Assembly: GCA_017562135.1 (NCBI GenBank) | Contig: QEYB01001217.1 | Location: forward strand, 1-64,000 | Direction: 5' to 3' | Length of the DNA: 64,000 nt | Origin: Dipylidium caninum | Taxonomy: Eukaryota; Platyhelminthes; Cestoda; Cyclophyllidea; Dipylidiidae | Shown here: positions 1 through 12,808 of the stretch, in pieces | Layout of the letters: every line of letters begins with the position of its first letter | Numbering within the stretch: the first letter of the stretch is position 1 | Notes under the pieces: generated by a model | What the model was told of the DNA's origin: nothing | What the model saw: only the letters and a program-made list of their open reading frames with translations | Database searches by the model: none | Translations under genes and position numbers: made by a program

Positions 1-474
1 CGCCCAGCAGCAGCGAATAAATCGTGCAATACCCAGCAGAATATTTCCATGGCATCAGCATGGTTAAGACTGCGAGTACACCGTCGAGTGGTCACAGAAC
101 GTTCGCTACTCTACCTCAGGCCAGATGCCAACGCCGACCCGCGAAACGCCTAACGCTGGTATCAACATGTGGAGAAAGTGGGATGGACTCATCGCCCCTC
201 CTCCCAATATCTTTTGCCTGCTTGATTTCCTCAAACCAACCGCCTCAACTAGACACCTGCACCCCTCCGACATAATGACGCGGCCCTCAGAAGCGGCACC
301 CATTCTGGCAACGGTATCGCTGTCCCCATCAGCCAAGTTTACAACGATAAGTGTGGAGTTGAGTGGGATGAAGTGGAAGAAGAAGAAGAAGAAGAAGAAG
401 AAGAGGTTTATTAGCTAAAGTGGAGAAATGGGTTACAATGAAGTGAGTATTTTGAAATAAAGGTAGAATGAGTG
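1..474. other. Left edge, no gene recognised
   Basis: No protein family or RNA gene is recognisable here. The stretch contains a GAA microsatellite near its right end. Short ORFs occur on both strands and none has coding features that I can support. It may belong to the older repeat layer that begins just to its right, but I could not align it by eye to other parts of the window. Confidence 0.4.
376..405. repeat. (GAA)n microsatellite
   Basis: About ten GAA units in an uninterrupted purine tract. It lies just left of the point where similarity to the Y' segment begins. Confidence 0.9.
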
Positions 475-996
475 CTAGAGTGCGAAGAGTAACCAAAGAC
501 CGAAGAGGAGCAAAGACGAGGAGGAAGTGGTCCTTCTCTTCGTTGACCATTGGTTCTCATGGCGGCTCAGGATCAACCGGTCCGACAAAAGAGCACTGTT
601 TGCCTTGAGCAATGCAATCCCTTCGGGCAATTCGAACAAGGTTCTTGGCCTGCTCGTACGCCAACCAGCATCCGCCGATGCAATCTTGATTTTCAATATT
701 AAGAAAGCGGTTTATGGCAAGGGTAGGTGACATTTCCCAATCCACCAAGTGGAGGCCAACTCACCCATGGTATAAATGACACACAACGGCCTTCTCCTGG
801 CCCCCGGGGCAACGTCACGAGTCCGCATCCGATGTCTAAGGGTTTGGTCGTGTAACCATCTACGGTAATACACGGAGTCGATGGTGGATACACACTCACA
901 ATTATTGGCCAAAAAACACAGAAATACGAACTCAAGCGTGGTTTGAATCTTAATCGTACCGTGACAGAACCCGTCAGACCATATGAAATCATGCAG

Positions 997-1023
997 TCAT
1001 GTCATGTCATGTCCATGTCATGT
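997..1023. repeat. TCATG pentamer repeat
   Basis: Five near-perfect pentamers. The aligned position in Y' (around 41394-41500) carries much longer pentamer arrays of different sequence, so pentamer slippage has happened repeatedly at this site. Confidence 0.75.
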
Positions 1024-1782
1024 ACACTGGACAATCGGAGCACACGGCGGCAATGTCCAATAGCGCAGCATAGCATAAGAAATAGATTAGATAGGAGCGA
1101 GCGGAGAAGAGAGGAGCGTGGGCAGAGACGTAGATGAAATGGCAAGGGAGGGTGATCTGTAGAACCTCCTCGAATCGCGAGGATCGTTCCATCTCACATC
1201 AACGCGTGCACTTGCCTGTTTATAGTCGAGTACAACTTTCGCCTTCGTCAACTTATTGGGTCTCCATAATGGTAGTTTCGGGCTTCATCCAACCATTCGT
1301 AGGGATGAATGCACTCTGTTGACCCGTCAGGCATTGGAACACCTGCATATTCGTCCCGAGCCAAATGTATTGCTTCGCCGTGGAGTCGTTGAGGTGTTTT
1401 TCCTGGTTACATGCTTCAGTCCACGACGATGCCATTTTCGCGCAAAATCCCTGGAATAACAACTAAAGGCGGCGGGAGAAGTGGTTAGCTCCTCTAGGTG
1501 TTTGCAATATGCTTGGTGAGTAAGGGTAGAGAAGGTAAAGACAAACCCAAGGCCGTCATGTTAGAAAGCCCGTTGGTTGAACAAGCAGAACGAGCCATCC
1601 TATGAAACTAACTAGCAGAGATCGTAGCGATTTCTCCTGTCCGCTATGCGCAGCTACGAGAAAGCAGGAGAAGGAAGTTCATCTTCAGCCTGACAGTGTT
1701 GCACTGTCGCCGCTCGCCACAACCTGCCTCATATAGGCTTGGTGGTGGAGGCGGGACTGATGTCACTGCGTAGGTAGGCAAC

Positions 1783-2586
1783 ATGACGGAGGTTAGGCTA
1801 CTTCATCTGAAGCCGTGGGTGGAAGGAGAGCTCTTCTTCTCGTTTGCCCTCCTCACCTCACCTCCATTCCCCTCATTCCCCCTCTTATTCCCCCTCCATT
1901 CGCCCCTCATTCGCACTTTCATTCACGTGGTCTCTGCGCTCCTACCAACCTGGGCTCTTCCCCCTCCCCCGTGTCGGGCGACAATCCACCCAACAGCACC
2001 GCATCTTCCCCCTTTCCCCACTCTCCTTCACCCTCTACGCATGTATGCAATGCAAAAGCGTAAGGCCGTTAAGCGCCGATTTGCACCTCACTCAATCTCC
2101 ACTCACTCAATCACCTCTCTTTCATGGCGCCCCTACCCTGCGCCGCATCACACAACGACCAATTGGCGCGATCGAGTGATGGCAGTGGATTGGGCCCCAT
2201 CGTTGTGTGCAGACAGCCCATCTTGCCTCGCCTCCTCCTGCTCTTCCCTGACCTGCCGGATTGCAACTCCCCTGGCTACCCTAACGGCGTCCAGAACTGC
2301 ACATCTCTCAACTGGTTCTTCCACTCCGCCCCATTTGATTCGACGAACACATCAACTCGCACCTACCAATCGCATGCCCATGTGGCAGTGTGTGCTCCCA
2401 AGTTGCCATTTGTCCTCCTCCTCCCTCCCTCCCTCCCTCCCTCCCTCCCTTATCCACCCTCTTTGCCCACAATACCTCTCACAGGGAACGGTGTCGAGAC
2501 GTGGAGTGGGCGAGAATCATAATTTTCGGCATCGTTCCTGGCGGGCAGACACAGTCACTGGTGTCGGGGCGGCAACTTGCCTCTGA
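1783..2586 (+). CDS. Hypothetical 267-aa ORF, low support
   Basis: The longest open frame in the repeat half. The product would be rich in Pro, Ser, His and Thr, with no domain, signal peptide or catalytic motif that I recognise, and part of its C-terminal half is encoded by a CTCC microsatellite. One point favours coding: in the aligned part of Y' (about 42430-42560) the same frame gives a similar peptide containing KRK, KRRFAP, HHTTTNWRDR and MAVDW, and an indel between the copies is a multiple of three. Against it, the frames separate after MAVDW through a one-base indel, and composition bias alone can keep such frames open. No start context or splice site distinguishes it. Most likely not a real gene. 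Confidence 0.15.
   Translation: MTEVRLLHLKPWVEGELFFSFALLTSPPFPSFPLLFPLHSPLIRTFIHVVSALLPTWALPPPPCRATIHPTAPHLPPFPTLLHPLRMYAMQKRKAVKRRFAPHSISTHSITSLSWRPYPAPHHTTTNWRDRVMAVDWAPSLCADSPSCLASSCSSLTCRIATPLATLTASRTAHLSTGSSTPPHLIRRTHQLAPTNRMPMWQCVLPSCHLSSSSLPPSLPPSLIHPLCPQYLSQGTVSRRGVGENHNFRHRSWRADTVTGVGAATCL
2414..2450. repeat. (CTCC)n microsatellite
   Basis: About nine units of a pyrimidine-only tetramer, inside the older diverged copy of Y'. The aligned part of Y' (around 42600) keeps only a short CTCC tract, so it expanded here. Confidence 0.9.
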
Positions 2587-3560
2587 AACGCTTCAGCCAC
2601 TTTCTGTGGTGCTTTCCTTCCCTTTAGCTCGCGTCTGCTGCTCCGCCATCACACTCACGTAACACCTCCCCAGTAATCAGGAGCTAGTGACATGTTCAAA
2701 CTGCTCCCATCAACCCTTGGGCAACCACTTCATTCTCGGTTACACCTTCTATTCGACAGGTGTAGGCCAATGTTCGATCTACCCTCTGGGACATCATTGT
2801 AGAGGACACCAAAGTTACTACTTATTTTCATCTATTCAATAAGATGACGCGCGAATCGCAGGTGCCCTCGACTAATTACTCATGAACCAGTGAAACAGAA
2901 CTGGTTCTTTCACCACCCTTCTTATCCAGCGTGCGTTTGTGCCAAAGTATACCTTGCAGATACTTCAGGGGACTACGCCAAATTCCCCTGCTTTCGTGTT
3001 TAATGGGACTTGCATTCTCCTCCCCCGCCTCATCTTCTGCCTTGCCTTTCATCCCCCCCTTTTATCCTAAATCCGTGTTTTGCGAGATGTCAGACTGCCA
3101 TTGCTCAGTACCCTCACGTCAGTTGAGAGCTCGACGATACTGCACTCACGAACACTTGTCTGTACGACAGAGCGGTCGTTCTGAGCAGCACGCGTCCACC
3201 GAATGTAATGAGTACTACAGTCGAGGAGCATTAAAGTAGGTGGCATTGCACACGGGTGATGGATGTGTCAGTCCGTCAAGGCGATTTTTTGCGGTATATG
3301 GAATACCTAGTCACCGGGTCTGTGGCTGCCCCACCTCTTCAACACATCTTGTTCACTCGACACACCTTCCTACACTGCAATGCACATGCTGGAACCTCCG
3401 AAGCTGGTGAGGTGAATCTGCGAGAATTTGCTACACTCATGTCACCGAAAATGGCCGATTACGTGACTTCAAAGTCCCGTTAACGGCCTCAGATGCTCGC
3501 CAGTGCGACATCGAGTTGGCAGCGCTCGTCGTCCAGCGCCCTTCGACAGGATGAAGTGAT

Positions 3561-5410
3561 TTAATCATTCTTAATATGTTAACAGTATGTGAGGTGTGCG
3601 CGCTTCTACAAGCTCTACCACAGTTCTCTCATGCCTCTCCTTCACGCCTTGTCCTGTTTTTTTACTTGTGGATAATAAAATAAAGAAAACCAAAAAAATG
3701 AACATATATTGTGGAGATATAAGTAAGTAGGAGAGATGTTAGCGTGTTAAGGCATGATGGAAACTGGAAAACCGATGGCCGAGATGAGAACCATTCTTCT
3801 GCTTCTCTCGCGCACCAAATGTTAACACCATGTGGAAAGGCGAGCGTCCAAATTTTGTAAGCATGCATTCATACGGGCGAAGAGACGTTGACTCACCGAC
3901 CCCAAAGAAGATTCGCTATTTCGTCCACATTCTCTTATCCCTACGCTGGCGACCGGTATTTCATCAAACTGAGGGTCAAGGTGACCTGCACCAAGCATGC
4001 AAGACTACTAATATCCTCCTTCCGCCACATGCAGAAGCATCCGGTGATGTCGGAGAGAATTGCGCGGCATCGGGGTCCAACAGCTGTTCCCGTCACTTAC
4101 TCCAACGCCTCCGAGCTGTTGCAATATGAAGGCGTGGGAAGAAAGTTGGCTGAGTTGTAGTGTTGCCTCCTTACAGAGGGCTTCATTCGCCTACAGAATG
4201 GACGGCAGAAGGCAGCCTTTGTTGCTATGCCTTCACTGAGGTGACCATGGTTTAATGCGATTTGAACGTGTTCTCGCAATGCCAAGATAACTCAGGTCAT
4301 ACTATGCATGCGTCATACCATGCCATGCTGCCACAGTCACTGTGCCTTCTAAGGATGGTTCGGGAGAAAGTGATGGAAATCAGTTGTGCAGTTGCGACGT
4401 GTTCAGAGGGCACAAAGATAGTGTTGGCGTGTCACTACCGACGGAAGTCTGCGCCCTCATAGGCACTTTCGCATGAAAACATTGCTTCTCATACCGTATT
4501 GGTGCGAGGGGCGCAAGTGCTTTTCGAAATGACCGCAGGAGAGCTATTGCAGAATGAAGCGTGAGGAAACAATGGATTGGATGAGGACAGGAAGAGATTA
4601 TTACACAATATACGGCCACATCTTCTCCTTCCAATCTTCTGCACCTCTTCTAGTCATTCATTTTGCCTTATTTTCCTTCCGAACTTTATCAGAAATAGCC
4701 TCCGCTTGCGGCTAATTAATTTTTCATCACTTTCTCCAATCGCTGCGACTGAAATGTCAGTTTAGGGCAAAGGGGGTGTTGACGTTGTTGTCCCTTACGT
4801 TATCCTATCGTAGCGCATGTGAGACGGTGAGAGTACACGGTGTCATTTTGGAGTAGAAGAGGTGGGTGGTGATGGGAGAAGAGCATAGATAGTTGGAGAT
4901 CGTGGAGCATGGCAGATCATTGCATGAAATGGCCACGGGTGGTGAGCGAGTATTCTCGAGTCGCGAGGACCTTTCACCCAACACAACAGAGACCAAGAAC
5001 CTTTTGCATCAGCACTTGTATTGCTCCCATGATGGTAGTCTCGCATGGGACAGGCTCGACTACTATTTGCTACTCTTCCATACCAGATGGGCGCAAAGGG
5101 GTATAGAAAAGGCAGACAGTATTCACCCTGGCAATGTAGCCTATCATAGTCAGAAGGCGTTTAGATTGACTTGGGTCTGGAGATACGTGCTTTACGCTCA
5201 TTTTTGTCGTCCTCCTGTCGCCCCATCACAGTGCTTACCTACCGCCCCTCCGCCTTTCCGCCCCTGCGCCCCTCCTTTCCATCTCTTCCCATCTCTCCAT
5301 CACGCGTTCACTCCACAGGAACCGTCCACTGCGATCTCAAGATCGTCCAATTTGGGAGGTGACCTTTCGAGCAGGGCCGAGGTTTTCAGGCAGTCTATGG
5401 AGGCGAACGA
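3561..5410. other. Mosaic repeat DNA left of X, no named gene
   Basis: The left part shows no similarity that I can place. From about 4800 to 5340 it resembles two other places: 4900-5060 resembles 1134-1300 and 41555-41720, and 5110-5310 resembles 8150-8330. The second match ends in a pyrimidine-rich run followed by CCATCTCTCCATCACGCG in both places. An ORF at 3888-4160 (+) reads smoothly for its last 60 or so residues, but it matches no family I know and has no second copy to test it against. Confidence 0.5.
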
Positions 5411-5689
5411 GGCAATGGGGCGAAAATGCGTGCCGATGCGGATTTGGAATATTTTCACAACGGAGCAAGTGCTCAGCTTGTCATTGACAGTGGTCAAATG
5501 TCTAGTGAAGTCGGTTGCCCTAATTCCTTCGACTTACATGATGCGAACCAGTCGCTTTGACGAGTGAAAGCTGGCGAACCGTCGAGTCGAATGACAGTGG
5601 ATATGGGGATTGGAAGTGAGACGAGGAAATAGTGTGATTTTCTATGCTGAAAGGAAGATGCTTGCTCACCCTTACTGGTAACTCCGTTG

Positions 5690-6625
5690 TAGGTTACGCT
5701 TCACTTCGCCCTCTTTACTATTCTACCACTCGGTTGATCTCACACCCCGCACTTCCTCACCATCTTCTCCACTGGATTCGACCTTTCTTGGGATGATGCG
5801 CGTGGCGATCAAGTCTCCTTCCTCACCCACAATGCTGCAAACTGGAGATTCGTCCGAGGCCACAACCACCACTTGTGCCGAAATGCAAGCACCGATAACG
5901 ACTGTATCACAAAAATTGGGGCGAAACCAATTTGGGCTTCCTTCGTCGCGCGTGAGCTGGTCGTATGCAGCAAACAAGGAGGAGGTGAGGAGCGCCTTCA
6001 AGCTCTCACCTTTCACGTAATTAAGGCAGCATGAGCACGTAATCATGTGTGAATGGCGAAGAATGCGGCGTCGATGGGACCATCTGCTGGCTGCGCTACT
6101 TTTCCGCTAATGTTGAATATAGGCAGCACAGGGAAATGCTTTGGGAGAAAGAGAGTCGAGGCCAAACGGAATGCCGAGAAACATGAGGGAGTAGGGCCAC
6201 CCTCGGCTGAACGTGTCCCTCCCGACATAACAAGAGGTGGATTTTATAGAAGGCCTTAGTCAACCGAAGGTGTATAGACGAGTGGGAGGGGAAGTGGAAG
6301 CGCTCAGCGGTTGGCTTTCATTTCTGCAGGGGAAAGAGAGCATTTGTGACACGAAGGCAGCAAGGGGAGAGGGTGAGGGAAAAATAGAGGAGAGTGAGAA
6401 AGAGAGCACGAGAGGGAGGTGTGGAGAGTCTGAAAGGACGCAACACCAGACGGTTTGAAAAGGGCACTTGAGGCGGAGTAAGCCACTTCATCTAGTCCGA
6501 AGGGCGTAGGGCGATGAACTGTGCCGACTCGATGTTGCCTTGACGAGCCTCGTAGTCCTGGTCGGGCGGACTCATCAACTCGCTTCTGTGCTCACCAACG
6601 AGAGAGAAGATCGTGAATTTGCATG
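5690..6625 (+). repeat. Module J, first of six copies
   Basis: A 0.9-kb module that marks every junction of the large repeats. Other copies are 15985-16890 (+), 23429-23850 (-, partial), 27930-28830 (+), 38150-38579 (+, partial) and 45205-46110 (-). The two partial copies are both cut at the same internal point, CCGCTAATG, where segment Y or Y' begins. The module therefore looks like the substrate or product of the rearrangements. Confidence 0.75.
5723..6046 (-). CDS. Hypothetical 107-aa ORF in module J
   Basis: The frame reads like protein for about 60 residues (segments LKALLTSSLFAAYDQLTRDE, NWFRPNFCDTVVIGACISAQ), then becomes acidic and low in complexity. I recognise no family. In most other copies of module J the frame shifts after NWFRPNF, because a homopolymer has four rather than five A residues near 5935 (compare 16198, 28136 and 38381). 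In the copy near 45766 it shifts even earlier, through an extra T. Either this copy carries an erroneous extra base or the others have lost the gene. No splice sites or promoter were identified. Confidence 0.2.
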   Translation of the reverse strand: MITCSCCLNYVKGESLKALLTSSLFAAYDQLTRDEGSPNWFRPNFCDTVVIGACISAQVVVVASDESPVCSIVGEEGDLIATRIIPRKVESSGEDGEEVRGVRSTEW

Positions 6626-8352
6626 TGAAGCCGCAACATGCGAGCCACACATCAATTGACTCTGGCCGAGGGTGGCGTTGAGAAAGCGCAGGGAAGAGCT
6701 GACAGAGATGAATGCAACCTCGAATGTAAGTATGGAAGCCTCAAAATTTACACACTAGTGAAAATATGTGGCATGTGTGAACGTGATTCTCAGTGGCAAG
6801 CTAAACCTTTCTGTCGCGTATTTTTGCGATACGCTGCGCACTGTTGCTGGGTCGAGTGATGGGAAAATGTGGTTACGAAGGTGGTGACTTTGAGAAGCCC
6901 CTTCCAGTCTTTCCATGTTGCAATATTCTTTTGATTACCTTGCATGTCTCGAGTGCGCACGTTGGAAAGAGCCCGCTAATGTGCCGAGAATGCTGACTCT
7001 GTGGTAGCTTAGGGGAAAACTGCGAGTTATTTCCCCCTGCCCTTTTCGTACGCCCATGTAATACGCAAGAACTATTGCCAAAGACACGCTTGGAGAAAAC
7101 CGAACATCAGCTAGACCGAAAAGTATTCGGCCCTTGTCGCAGTCGTTCGCGCCATTGGCGTCTGCCAAATGCCACACTGAGCGCGGCGTGGTAGCCTACT
7201 TAACCATCCCTGACCTGTCACTGGCGCTTTACAAGCACAAATCCGTCTTGTTTACCGCCTTTCTCTTTAGGATTCAGGCTACGTTTTTTTTAAATGCAAC
7301 TAAATTCAGAAGTGTAGGAGTGAGGTAGGGCGAAAGTTCAAATCAAAACTACGCAAAAGATATTAGAAATTGCCTCTCCTCAACCTTAATCAATGGCGAC
7401 TTTCGTCTCGACGTCGACTAACGACGTTAAGGGTGTTGGTCCATTATCCCCGACAATTGTGGCTGTCGGAGATAAAATTGGGACTTGGCAGGACAACAAG
7501 CTCATTTTAGCACACATAAATTCGCGTATATTGTAGCCGTCGTTGCAAAATGTCAAACTCCCTCGCAACGGCGTCCACGGGAGTGAATTGAGGGAAGGCG
7601 GCACAACCGCTTCAAATGCCAGCCTAAACCTGTTTCACATCTAAACTCCATCGTCTTTTCGTCACATCACAGCAACCGAGCGAGACTGTACGCGGCAGGC
7701 GAAAGTGAGCTGAATGGACATGTTGCTCAGCTCGTTCATTCGTCGTCCTCACCGTCGCCGAAACCGGCTCTAGCTTCTCAAACTCACCAGGCCCAAACTG
7801 AACAGGCCTCCCAGTTACAGTTTTATATTATTTACTTATTTGTTTGCGAATTACCGTTTACAAAATCGCACAAGTAGGGAGGCAGGTGTATAACTGCTCG
7901 ATGGTGAGTGATGTAAATTCTTACCCCTAACCGGACAAACCGTTGCAGAAGTTTCTCCTGAAAGGTAAGGACGGCGCCCGTTTCAATGAGTACCTGATCA
8001 CCCTTGATATTTCAATAATACGTGGCTTTGTGTAATACTAAATGTGTTGGTGTAGGTGGCAAGAAAACTGATTTCTTGTGCATAATCTCCTATGAGATGG
8101 GACAAGCTCTACTCATGTTTACTAGTCCTTAAGCCCTGCAACACGCAAATGAGTTTATGCAAGCCACATCATTCTGGAAATGTAGCACATCACTCTCGGA
8201 AGACGTTGGATTGACATGGCGCGAGAGCTAGGTGCCTGAAGTGGGGCGATCATCGTGCCCATTCGTACTGACAGAAGCGCTTCCTCTCCTCCCCTCCGTT
8301 TTCCCTCTTCCCCATCTCTCCATCACGCGGAAGGGGAATGGTTCTCTCCGTC

Positions 8353-8373
8353 AAAACCCTCTACTGAGGCGAG
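8353..8373 (+). other. Small hairpin in a recurring repeat module
   Basis: The sequence CTACT, a short loop, then AGTAG follows a pyrimidine run and the string CATCTCTCCATCACGCGGAAG. The same arrangement is present at about 25295-25322 (and inverted near 14500), there followed by a second hairpin GCGT-GGAA-ACGC. The stem is kept although the loop differs. Its function is unknown, and five base pairs is weak evidence for an RNA or DNA structure. Confidence 0.3.
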
Positions 8374-10496
8374 TTTAGTAGCGTGAAAGCGGACAACTTG
8401 AAGGCACACGGTAAAGGATGAATGTGGAGTTGTAATTTAATTTAGCGTGACATTTGAGGTTTAAAGCGATGCCTGAGAGGCAAAAATAAAGTTGGTAAGT
8501 CGGCAAGTGTGAGGTAACTTACCACTTATGCTGATAGGTCTCCGGCGCATCTCCCTCTTCCATGGAGAAAATCACCCTACCACCCGACGATTGGCTTCTC
8601 ACCTGTAACCATCCGTAACGCTGCTGTCCACTCCCTTCAAAAGGCGCCGCCTCATGGAGAGATTCAGTGCAACACTGTTTAAATGGAAAGCGCTACCACT
8701 TACAGGCTCCACGAAGAGGAATTGAGGGGTTTGCAGTTGCCCCCAGAGCCTCCAATCAATCGGGGAGTGTTATCGACACACGTTAAAATCTATGAGAGTT
8801 CGCTACTTTTAAGCGCCCTTTATCCAATTTAAGATGCCTGCTGTGTTCCAACGGTGCCGTGATTTGCGTCTTTACCCTCCACTGCAGCAGCGCGTATCAT
8901 CTCAAGAGCCGAAGATGCCCTAATTGAGTTGCAGAAGTCTCGAATGCTTGCTCTCAACGATAAGTCCGTAGAAGTGGTGAGTGAACCTAATCTCAGGAAA
9001 GTGATATTTCTGGGAGGAATATGAAGTCATGTAATGAATTACCCTCCATTCTCTCTTCACTGATCACATGGAACAGCTTTATAGTAGCCTCAAGGACCGA
9101 CTGAATGGGCGAAAGGGAAGAAGAAAGGGAAGAACTGTGGCTCCGTAAGTGAAATCGTTGACGCAATCTCCCCCCTCCCCCTCTCCCCTCCCCCACGCCC
9201 CACGCCCCACCCCCCACCTTCCATGTTGCCTCCTAGCGATTTTTCATGCAGGCGTGCAACTCCCTCCGCAGTTTACGGTTGTTCAGACTGAGCAATGATG
9301 GAAAGAGGGCTTGAGAAAGTGGTGCATGCGGTGCGTTTGAAATGCGGTTTCGAGATAAAAGGATGCTTCTCCTGCTATCCAACCGCCAGGAATTGACATA
9401 GCAAAGGACGTGTAAACGTTTGCCCGCTGACCCAAAAATTGGCCGTGGTTAGAGCACATGAAAAACACGCAAAAGACCCGGGGTAGAAGGTTTGGGTGTG
9501 TAACAGTATCCCTGTATATGGCATGCCCTTCAGATGACTGGATTCCGAGTGGCGACGAGGCCCAGTGGTTCCTTACTCCAACGTCCTCATCACTCACGGC
9601 TGCAAGTGGCCATACGTGAAGGTAATTCTAGGAATTCATACTTTCGCTTCATACATCACCCCATCACAAGTTTCCTGCTTCGGGGGCAGACTCTGCTCCA
9701 AACACGCAGTGGCGACAGACCGATGGTATTGCGAAGAAGGCAAAGGAGCATGAGTTGGGGAAGTGAATTGGCCGTTATTCCAATCTTCCTTTGCATGCGA
9801 AAAGCATTTGCCACTTTCCGCAGTGGACTGGCAAGAGTAAGTTTTGAACCTATGATGCGATTTAGCAAAAACCACTGAGGTGTTAGGGACTGGATGAGGA
9901 TAAACTTTCTATCAAAGCACAACACGCCCGTTGACATTTCTTGAACAAACCTTCCTCACTTCACCTCTTCCATCGCCCTTCCACGCTTTAGTGTACGCCC
10001 GCTCCTGCGCATACACTTCTCCCTCCACCGCCTTCGTTTAAGTGGGGCAAACGGGCAGCCATTATGCCATCACACTTTGTCAGCATTCAGAGGGCATAGC
10101 ATGCTCCTGTGGTAGCTGCTGGCTAATTATCACAGGCAATAAAGCCTTATTAGTAAGACGCATAAACGAGCTCCGTCTTCGTTCTTGTCTTATGTATAAA
10201 CACTTGTTGAAGGACGACGATTGGTGGAGGAGCACGAGCCCAATGGCATGAAAGGGCTGCTAATTTAAACAAATATAGACTAACACACACACTCCCGCGC
10301 AATATCCCATCCCTGAAAATCATACGTGGTCGCTTTGGCCATAACCACCTCACCCTCTCTCCGTGTCTCCCCCTCAACGGTCTGTGTAACAATCACTTTG
10401 TCAAACCCTCTCCCCACCAAGTCCCGTCTGGATATGGTGCGTGTCCGTTATAACGCCTGAAAAGGGTCTCACTAGGGTAAGAATGATTTCGTTTGT

Positions 10497-10570
10497 CTCA
10501 TTCATTCATTCATTCATTCATTCATTCATTCACTCATTCACTCATTCACTCATTTATGCAATCATTCATT
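10497..10570. repeat. (TTCA)n microsatellite
   Basis: Tetramers with some CTCA variants. The copy in X2 (32696-32766) has a different number of units, so the array has changed length since the duplication or was assembled differently. Confidence 0.9.
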
Positions 10571-12782
10571 TAAAGGCCACTCTTATTGTCGCCTCTAGAT
10601 ACTCCAATGAGCCCACTTTGTGTGACTGACACATGTCACTTCTCGCCGTGGCGACACCTCTCCCCGTGTGAGGTTGTCGTCGTGGCGACAGCTCCACGTG
10701 GAGCGCGAATGACTGGCATTGAGGGCCAGTGGTGAGGCCGGGAGGTGGTGGGTGTGAAGGCACAGCTCAGACCGCGTCCCTCTGTGCCCTCATTACCGGT
10801 CGCATGCTAATGGGAGGTGGGGAGCCGGAGGTCCGTGCCCGACAAATTGCACTTCACACGGTGGCTGGCGGAGTTGGGGGCCGAAAGGACGGGGGCCGAG
10901 GGGACGAGGGGCCGAGGTACTGAGGTACCGAGTGGGGAGGAGAGCACTTTGGCTGAGTAGCGGACTGATACTGACACCAGTCTTCCTAACAGAAGAGTAG
11001 TTGATGTGCTGAGTAGGAGGCTTCGGACAACCACCATTTCATGCTCTCCTCCTTCCCTCTTCTCCACAATTGGCGTACGTCCACGATGTTGCGCAGGTTA
11101 TGTGCTTCTCGCTTAGTCCACACTTGCCCATTCAATGTTCCCTCACGAGGCAAGAGACGCCTTGTGGGGAGGATGCCCTCAGTCGTGTCTCTTCCTGCCA
11201 ACACAGTTGCCTGTTTTGACAGCTTCTGTGTGTCCAACAATCGGCCCGTTGACAACGAGGTAAGCTCAACTATTAGCAGGTGATGAGGCAAGAATCAGCC
11301 TAATCGACTGTAATTTCGAACATTTTGTGCACTGTGCAGAACTCGCCACATGACTTTGCACACGCCGCATGCTTCGGCATTGCTTATTCCATGTGGATGT
11401 CCTTTCCCCTGTCCCATTCAAGCTCATTGTAAGCGAACGAGTGTGAAGTAAAAGTTCTGTGCATGAGTGTGGTGAGCCTCACTCCCGGGTAGGTGAAAGG
11501 GCGAGAGACCGCGGAAAGGTAGACCCAGTCCACGTGAGGAGGTTGAAGTCTTCGCATCCTCCCGTTTTCGGCGACAGGGCGTTCGTTGCTGACTGGTGTG
11601 TGGGGACTCCAGTCATCTGGAAATGTTCGCCCTCCCCTTGGCCAGAAGGGCGTTAATGGGGGAGGGGAGGGGAGGAGGAGGCAGACCCTTTCGAGAGCCA
11701 TAAACCGCCTCATTGCCACGGCGGGATTGCTGTGTGCTGCGGGCCCTACTCCGACAGGTACCAGCATGTCGGAGGATAACCGTTGTTGTGCCTGCGAGAA
11801 AGGCTAGATGTCGACTTGGGGCGCTGTGGCGTGGAAGAGGACATGTCACACCAGTGGTTTCAGGCCGAGTCACTGGTGATTGCGTTTGACAGGAAATGTC
11901 AACGCCTTTTCAAAATCGTCCAGCAGAGGATGCTGCAGTTCTCCATAGGGTCCTCGCTGCCATCCTGTCTTTCATTCCCTCTCAAGTGTTGAGCTTTGCC
12001 TCGGAAGCGCACTTTGCTCTCCTTAGTCCAGCAGAAGACTGCATTCTGCCTTGTGAGCTGTCAGCGGTTTGTGGACACAAGTCAAATGGCTCCTTGTGTT
12101 AACACATGATTTAATGCCTGGAGAGAATGGTAAGGCAAACACGGCCTGGATTTTCTATTATCTGCCAACTTGGACGCCGACTTTTCAAGTAGGACCGAAT
12201 TGTTTTTGCAATCTTGAGAAGGTGACAGAGCAGTGGGACGAGATTCCTGTGGCAGCGGAAGTGAAACAATTATCGCCACATGTCAACAGCCTCACTCGTC
12301 TGTTGCAGTGTTCACAAGACTAGTAAAAACGATTGTCTTCACACCGTTTTGCCGAGTGGAAGCAGGCACACTGCCGACTCAGATGTCATTGTTGGTGACT
12401 TCTTCGTCGAATATGCCATTTTTGACTGTTACCTCTTAATTCTTGGCGGCTCTCGAGGCCTTTTACCCTTACACCAATCAGCGACTCTAGGCGAATTCGG
12501 CCAAATTCTGGAAATACCATTCAAAGCGCTTAAATCGTGAAATTCTCTCAAGCTATTACTGCAAGTACGCGTCTCATTTGGTTCGAGAGCAATGCGGCCG
12601 CATTTTCAATAGACTGTGAATTCAGTGAGTGAAAATAACTCCGAAGAACCATTTGTTCTATGAATAAATTACGCCTCAAAATAGCCCATCACTACTAACT
12701 AACCGCGACAGTGCACAAGTGATCTGGCGAATGTTTATTACTTGCGGGTCGAACAGGTTGCCATCCCGCGGTCCCAAGCGCC

Positions 12783-12808
12783 TCTTCTTCTTCTTCTTCT
12801 TCTTCTTC
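12783..12808. repeat. (TTC)n microsatellite
   Basis: Trinucleotide run in X1. Corresponding runs lie at 34976-35004 in X2 and, as GAA on the plus strand, at 27010-27038 in the inverted arm. All three differ slightly in length. Confidence 0.9.

Larger units (their letters stand above)
475..3560 (+). repeat. Old diverged copy of the middle of segment Y'
   Basis: This stretch runs collinear with about 40630-43265 of Y', and inversely with the matching part of Y at roughly 18800-21400. Matching landmarks include 745 with 40980, 1134 with 41555, 1748 with 42184, 2036 with 42420 and 2530 with 42745. Similarity is patchy: most of it is clearly diverged with many indels, but about 80 bases at 1748-1830 and 200 bases at 2036-2240 are much closer. 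It is therefore an older duplicate than the X/Y copies, which differ by only a few percent. No tandem duplication boundary is visible. Confidence 0.75.
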
